From contig NZ_CP021421.1 of assembly GCF_002201515.1 (NCBI RefSeq), forward strand, positions 434,001-498,000: a stretch of 64,000 nt of DNA. The letters run 5' to 3'. The first letter of the stretch is position 1; each line of letters starts with the position of its first letter. Shown here piece by piece: positions 61,716 to 64,000 of this stretch. The position numbers and the translations under genes are program-made. The notes beneath the pieces were generated by a model. It was not told where the DNA came from. It was given only the letters and a program-made list of their open reading frames with translations, and ran no database searches. The stretch is from Muribaculum intestinale. Lineage in GTDB: Bacteria; Bacteroidota; Bacteroidia; Bacteroidales; Muribaculaceae.

Positions 61716-61916
61716 ACCTTTTGGATTTGAGAATTGTGCAACTTGCTGGGTACAGTTCAAAGTGCAACGGAAGAGGGTTCATTGTCTCTGCTCTTTGATA
61801 ATGTCCCCGGGTTCCGGGTACATAGTACCATGTGCAAAATTACGGGTTAAAAATCAGGTTGGCGAAGACTTGTGTCCGACTAAATTGCGACTTTTCAGAT
61901 ACTTATGAGGGGCACT

Positions 61917-61983
61917 GTTGCAATTGGCAGTTTTACTGTTGCATTTTCGGTTTCTGCAACGATTTTTGCAACGGATATGCAAC
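61917..61983. repeat. Cluster of five TGCAAC motifs beside the integrase
   Basis: GTTGCA at 61917-61922 and 61938-61943, TGCAAC at 61955-61960, 61967-61972 and 61978-61983. They lie between the integrase start (61715) and the tRNA-Ser(CGA) 3' end (62122), where integrase arm sites are expected. The stretch 61716-62062 holds no gene; a TAATTTTG -7 box for the integrase is at 61842-61835 (minus). Confidence 0.55.
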
Positions 61984-62062
61984 GTCATAGGGTCTGAAAG
62001 GGTCGTTTTCGAGTCGTTTTACTGTCGCAATTAACAATTCTTAACAATGGGGTTGGTAAGAT

Positions 62063-62095
62063 AAAAGCCTGTAACTTTGATAGTTACAGGCTTTT
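62063..62095 (-). terminator. Terminator of tRNA-Ser(CGA)
   Basis: Perfect 14-bp inverted repeat AAAAGCCTGTAACT (62063-62076) / complement (62082-62095), loop TTGAT, with TTTTATCTT following on the minus strand. T-rich on both sides, so it could act in either direction. Confidence 0.85.
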
Positions 62096-62121
62096 TCTGG
62101 TGATGTACGTGGGTACATTCG

Positions 62122-62208
62122 CGGAAAGACAGGGATTCGAACCCTGGGTACCCGTAAGGGTACAACGGTTTTCGAGACCGTCCCGATCGACCACTCCGGC
62201 ATCTTTCC
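62122..62208 (-). tRNA. tRNA-Ser (anticodon CGA)
   Basis: 87-base type II tRNA on the minus strand. Acceptor GGAAAGA/TCTTTCC, D-arm, anticodon stem CGGT/ACCG with loop CTCGAAA (anticodon CGA), long variable arm, T-arm GGTTCGAATCC, discriminator G. CCA is not encoded. Its 3' end faces the island's integrase, the usual layout for tRNA-gene integration. Confidence 0.95.
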
Positions 62209-62440
62209 TTAGTCGATAATTGTAGATGCTTCTGATGGATATCTCTGCGAGCACCGGATTGGGTAACAATGCAGACTATCCTTATGTCGCTCCCGACAAG
62301 ATGTATTCCTCAAAAGCGCCACAAAATTACTGTTTTTTTTTTTGCCAACCAAATGTTACGAACGAATTATTTGCTGAAACCATAAAATTTTACGGTCGTT
62401 CATAGCACATCTATAACGTACCGCACTTTAAACCAAGGCA

Positions 62441-63127
62441 TTACCTTGCCGCCCGGTTATGCTCTATATATTCATCTATCGTATAGTTGATGAAATCGTT
62501 GAAGCGTCGGGCCTGACGGATGGCAGGACGCAGGGCCTCGGGCAAATCGGGACGGAGCATAAACTCCTCAGAAAGCTGCTTGGAAGAGCAACAGAAATCC
62601 TTAGGACGCACATAATTGATGTACTCCCAATCCTTCGGAAAGCCTTTTGGAGCTGTCTTTAGCATATTTTCACCAATGGTATGATACTGAGCACGGAATT
62701 CATCCGACTCGACAATCGAGCGGTATTCATCGATTTCGTCATATATGCTGCGGCGTATCTCCCTCACAAGTGGCGATGGTAGGCATACTGTGCCAGCTGC
62801 CACAAAACAGTTGTCGGGTTCGATATGGAGGTAATAGCCGCAGCGCATCGACTTCTTTCCGGCAGGCGGATTGATGAATATCCCGATATGAGTCTTATAT
62901 GGCGTCTTGTCGGATGAAAAACGCGTGTCGCGGTATATGCGGTAGGTGCAGTCGGCGGCTGTGAGACCCGAGGCCGACGGGTCGCCCTCGGCCACAACGG
63001 CAATCAAATCATAAGCGAGAGACTCAACATGCTTCTTGACCCGCTGATACCAATCCTTGTTGGCGTTGAACCAGTCTCTGTCGTTATGCGCCCTCAATGA
63101 GCGCAAGAAGTTTAGTATATCTTCCAT
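62441..63127 (-). CDS. DUF2461 family protein
   Basis: 228 residues. The family core is present: an N-terminal HNDRDWFNANKDWYQ, then YRIYRDTRFSSDKTPYKTHIGIF and a long C-terminal helical section ending FNDFINYTIDEYIEHN. Function of DUF2461 is unknown; proteins are soluble and about this length. It follows the prephenate dehydrogenase gene by 18 bases on the same strand, probably co-transcribed. The 232-base gap before the tRNA (62209-62440) shows only a poly-T stretch and no gene. Confidence 0.85.
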   Translation of the reverse strand: MEDILNFLRSLRAHNDRDWFNANKDWYQRVKKHVESLAYDLIAVVAEGDPSASGLTAADCTYRIYRDTRFSSDKTPYKTHIGIFINPPAGKKSMRCGYYLHIEPDNCFVAAGTVCLPSPLVREIRRSIYDEIDEYRSIVESDEFRAQYHTIGENMLKTAPKGFPKDWEYINYVRPKDFCCSSKQLSEEFMLRPDLPEALRPAIRQARRFNDFINYTIDEYIEHNRAAR

Positions 63128-63145
63128 GCCATTTCCTTTATATTA

Positions 63146-63919
63146 TCATGCGAGATTGCGGCGCACGCGGGCAAGATACTCGGCCATTGCAGTTGAATCG
63201 CGACGTTCGACAATCGACTGTAGTTCAGACAGCTGCTCGCGTATCTTCTCAAGCTGGCGCGGGGTGTTGGGATTGAAAAGGATCTCACTCAGCAGGTAAT
63301 CATCCTCGCTCATGAGTCCGTCGGCAATCGATTTGTGGCGCTTGAAAGTAGTGCCGGGAGCCGACTGATGCTTCATGCATCCGGCAAACACCAGTGTAGA
63401 GGCAAAGGGGATTGACAGTGAATAGGCAATCGTCTCGTCATGTTCGCTGAATGTGTACTCCTCGATGTGGAGATGCAGCTCGTTGTACAAATCTTTGAAA
63501 AACACTTTTCCGAGGTGGTCGCTCTCGCTTATGATAATTGCGTTCTCATTGCCGAGATTGCTTAGCGAGGCAAATGTTGGTCCAAACATCGGATGAGTCG
63601 ACACGAACGGATGGCCACATGCGGCGTAGAACTCAGGCAGGCCGGTCTTTACCGAGGCTATATCGCTGAGAATACATCCTTTGGGCACGTGAGGGAGCAC
63701 GGCCTTGAAGGCATCTATAGTATATTTCACCGTAGCGGCATTAATCACCATGTCGGGAGCGAACTCGTCGACCTCGTCAAAACTGCTGAAACGCCGGCAG
63801 TTGAATGTAAATAACAGCCGTCGTGGGTCGGTGTCGATAATTGCCACCTCATGTTTGCCGGAAAGGATGTCGCAAAAGAACGACCCCATCTTTCCAGCAC
63901 CTATTATCAGTATCTTCAT
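63146..63919 (-). CDS. tyrA: Prephenate dehydrogenase
   Basis: 257 residues from ATG 63919. NAD-binding Rossmann motif KILIIGAGKMGSFF at the N-terminus, STHPMFGPTF (active-site His-Pro-Met-Phe-Gly-Pro), and HDETIAYSLSIPFASTL (second conserved His region). It oxidises and decarboxylates prephenate to 4-hydroxyphenylpyruvate in tyrosine synthesis. The frame opens earlier at 63979, but the Rossmann motif begins directly at 63919. It lies 31 bases after a gene whose tail resembles chorismate mutase, fitting aromatic amino acid synthesis. Confidence 0.9.
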   Translation of the reverse strand: MKILIIGAGKMGSFFCDILSGKHEVAIIDTDPRRLLFTFNCRRFSSFDEVDEFAPDMVINAATVKYTIDAFKAVLPHVPKGCILSDIASVKTGLPEFYAACGHPFVSTHPMFGPTFASLSNLGNENAIIISESDHLGKVFFKDLYNELHLHIEEYTFSEHDETIAYSLSIPFASTLVFAGCMKHQSAPGTTFKRHKSIADGLMSEDDYLLSEILFNPNTPRQLEKIREQLSELQSIVERRDSTAMAEYLARVRRNLA

Positions 63920-63950
63920 TTCATTAAATTTATGCGGCCGATATACACTG

Positions 63951-64000
63951 TCAACGTGTACGGTCGTTGAATATTTCAATCTGCTGGCGCACGGATTCCT
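63951..64000 (-). CDS. C-terminal tip of a probable DAHP synthase/chorismate mutase
   Basis: The last 16 codons of a gene entering from the right edge read ESVRQQIEIFNDRTR then TGA (63953-63951). This helix resembles the end of chorismate mutase domains of bifunctional aroF-type enzymes found upstream of tyrA in Bacteroidota. Too short for certainty; synteny with tyrA is the main support. Confidence 0.5.
   Translation of the reverse strand, partial: ESVRQQIEIFNDRTR

Overview
The window reads as a chromosome segment of a gut Bacteroidales bacterium, most likely Muribaculaceae or a close relative. The reasons are repeated Bacteroidota promoters (TTTG, about 20 bases, TAnnTTTG), absence of Shine-Dalgarno dependence, and family content (DUF5683, DUF3078, NfnAB-type reductase, inositol-lipid genes, RteA/RteB-like regulators). 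Two chromosomal blocks (1-29.3 kb and 62.1-64 kb) flank an accessory island of about 33 kb (29.4-62.0 kb). The island lies between tRNA-Ser(UGA) and tRNA-Ser(CGA) and is a patchwork of broken mobile elements.

Left core: the 3' end of pdxA; a tightly packed inositol-lipid cluster (nucleotidyltransferase, ATP-grasp-like protein, CDP-alcohol phosphotransferase, HAD phosphatase, myo-inositol-phosphate synthase); a polysaccharide-export unit (SLBB/Wza-type, Wzz-type, M23 peptidase); a divergent two-gene NfnA/NfnB operon; a secreted repeat protein; a GT2 glycosyltransferase; a DUF3078 outer-membrane protein; two small secreted proteins; parA-parB-DUF5683-lytic transglycosylase; a large tricorn-like protease; an ECF sigma factor; and a small outer-membrane barrel protein.

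Island: 29.4-33.4 kb holds nested insertion sequences. An IS66 element with an exact 8-bp target duplication sits inside the right terminal repeat of an ISAon1-type (ISL3) element, which abuts an IS982 transposase. A five-gene operon follows (GNAT, tautomerase, GNAT, YciI, zinc ribbon), then a MobV-type relaxase with a five-hairpin oriT-like region, a primase (toprim) fragment, and tandem tyrosine recombinases (RIT-like). Two identical IS21 copies in inverted orientation (40360-42970 and 49903-52513) bracket 7 kb. That 7 kb holds a repressor / nucleotidyltransferase / metallophosphoesterase operon with a palindromic operator on its promoter, strongly foldable non-coding stretches, a PcfK/PcfJ pair and a broken hipBA module. 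Beyond it lie a Crp-family regulator, a lipoprotein, an outer-membrane receptor, a repeat lipoprotein, an RteA/RteB-like two-component pair without tetQ, and a tyrosine integrase that loses its 3' end at about 60.67 kb.

Right core: tRNA-Ser(CGA), a DUF2461 protein, prephenate dehydrogenase, and the extreme 3' end of a probable DAHP synthase/chorismate mutase gene.

The best candidate for an undescribed system is the three-gene unit at 43.3-45.4 kb (repressor, AbiEii-like nucleotidyltransferase, metallophosphoesterase). Its operator is centred on the predicted transcription start and the same palindrome recurs just after the last gene. Second are the two foldable regions at 45.44-45.75 kb and 46.08-46.24 kb. 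All functional names here come from reading motifs by eye, without database searches.
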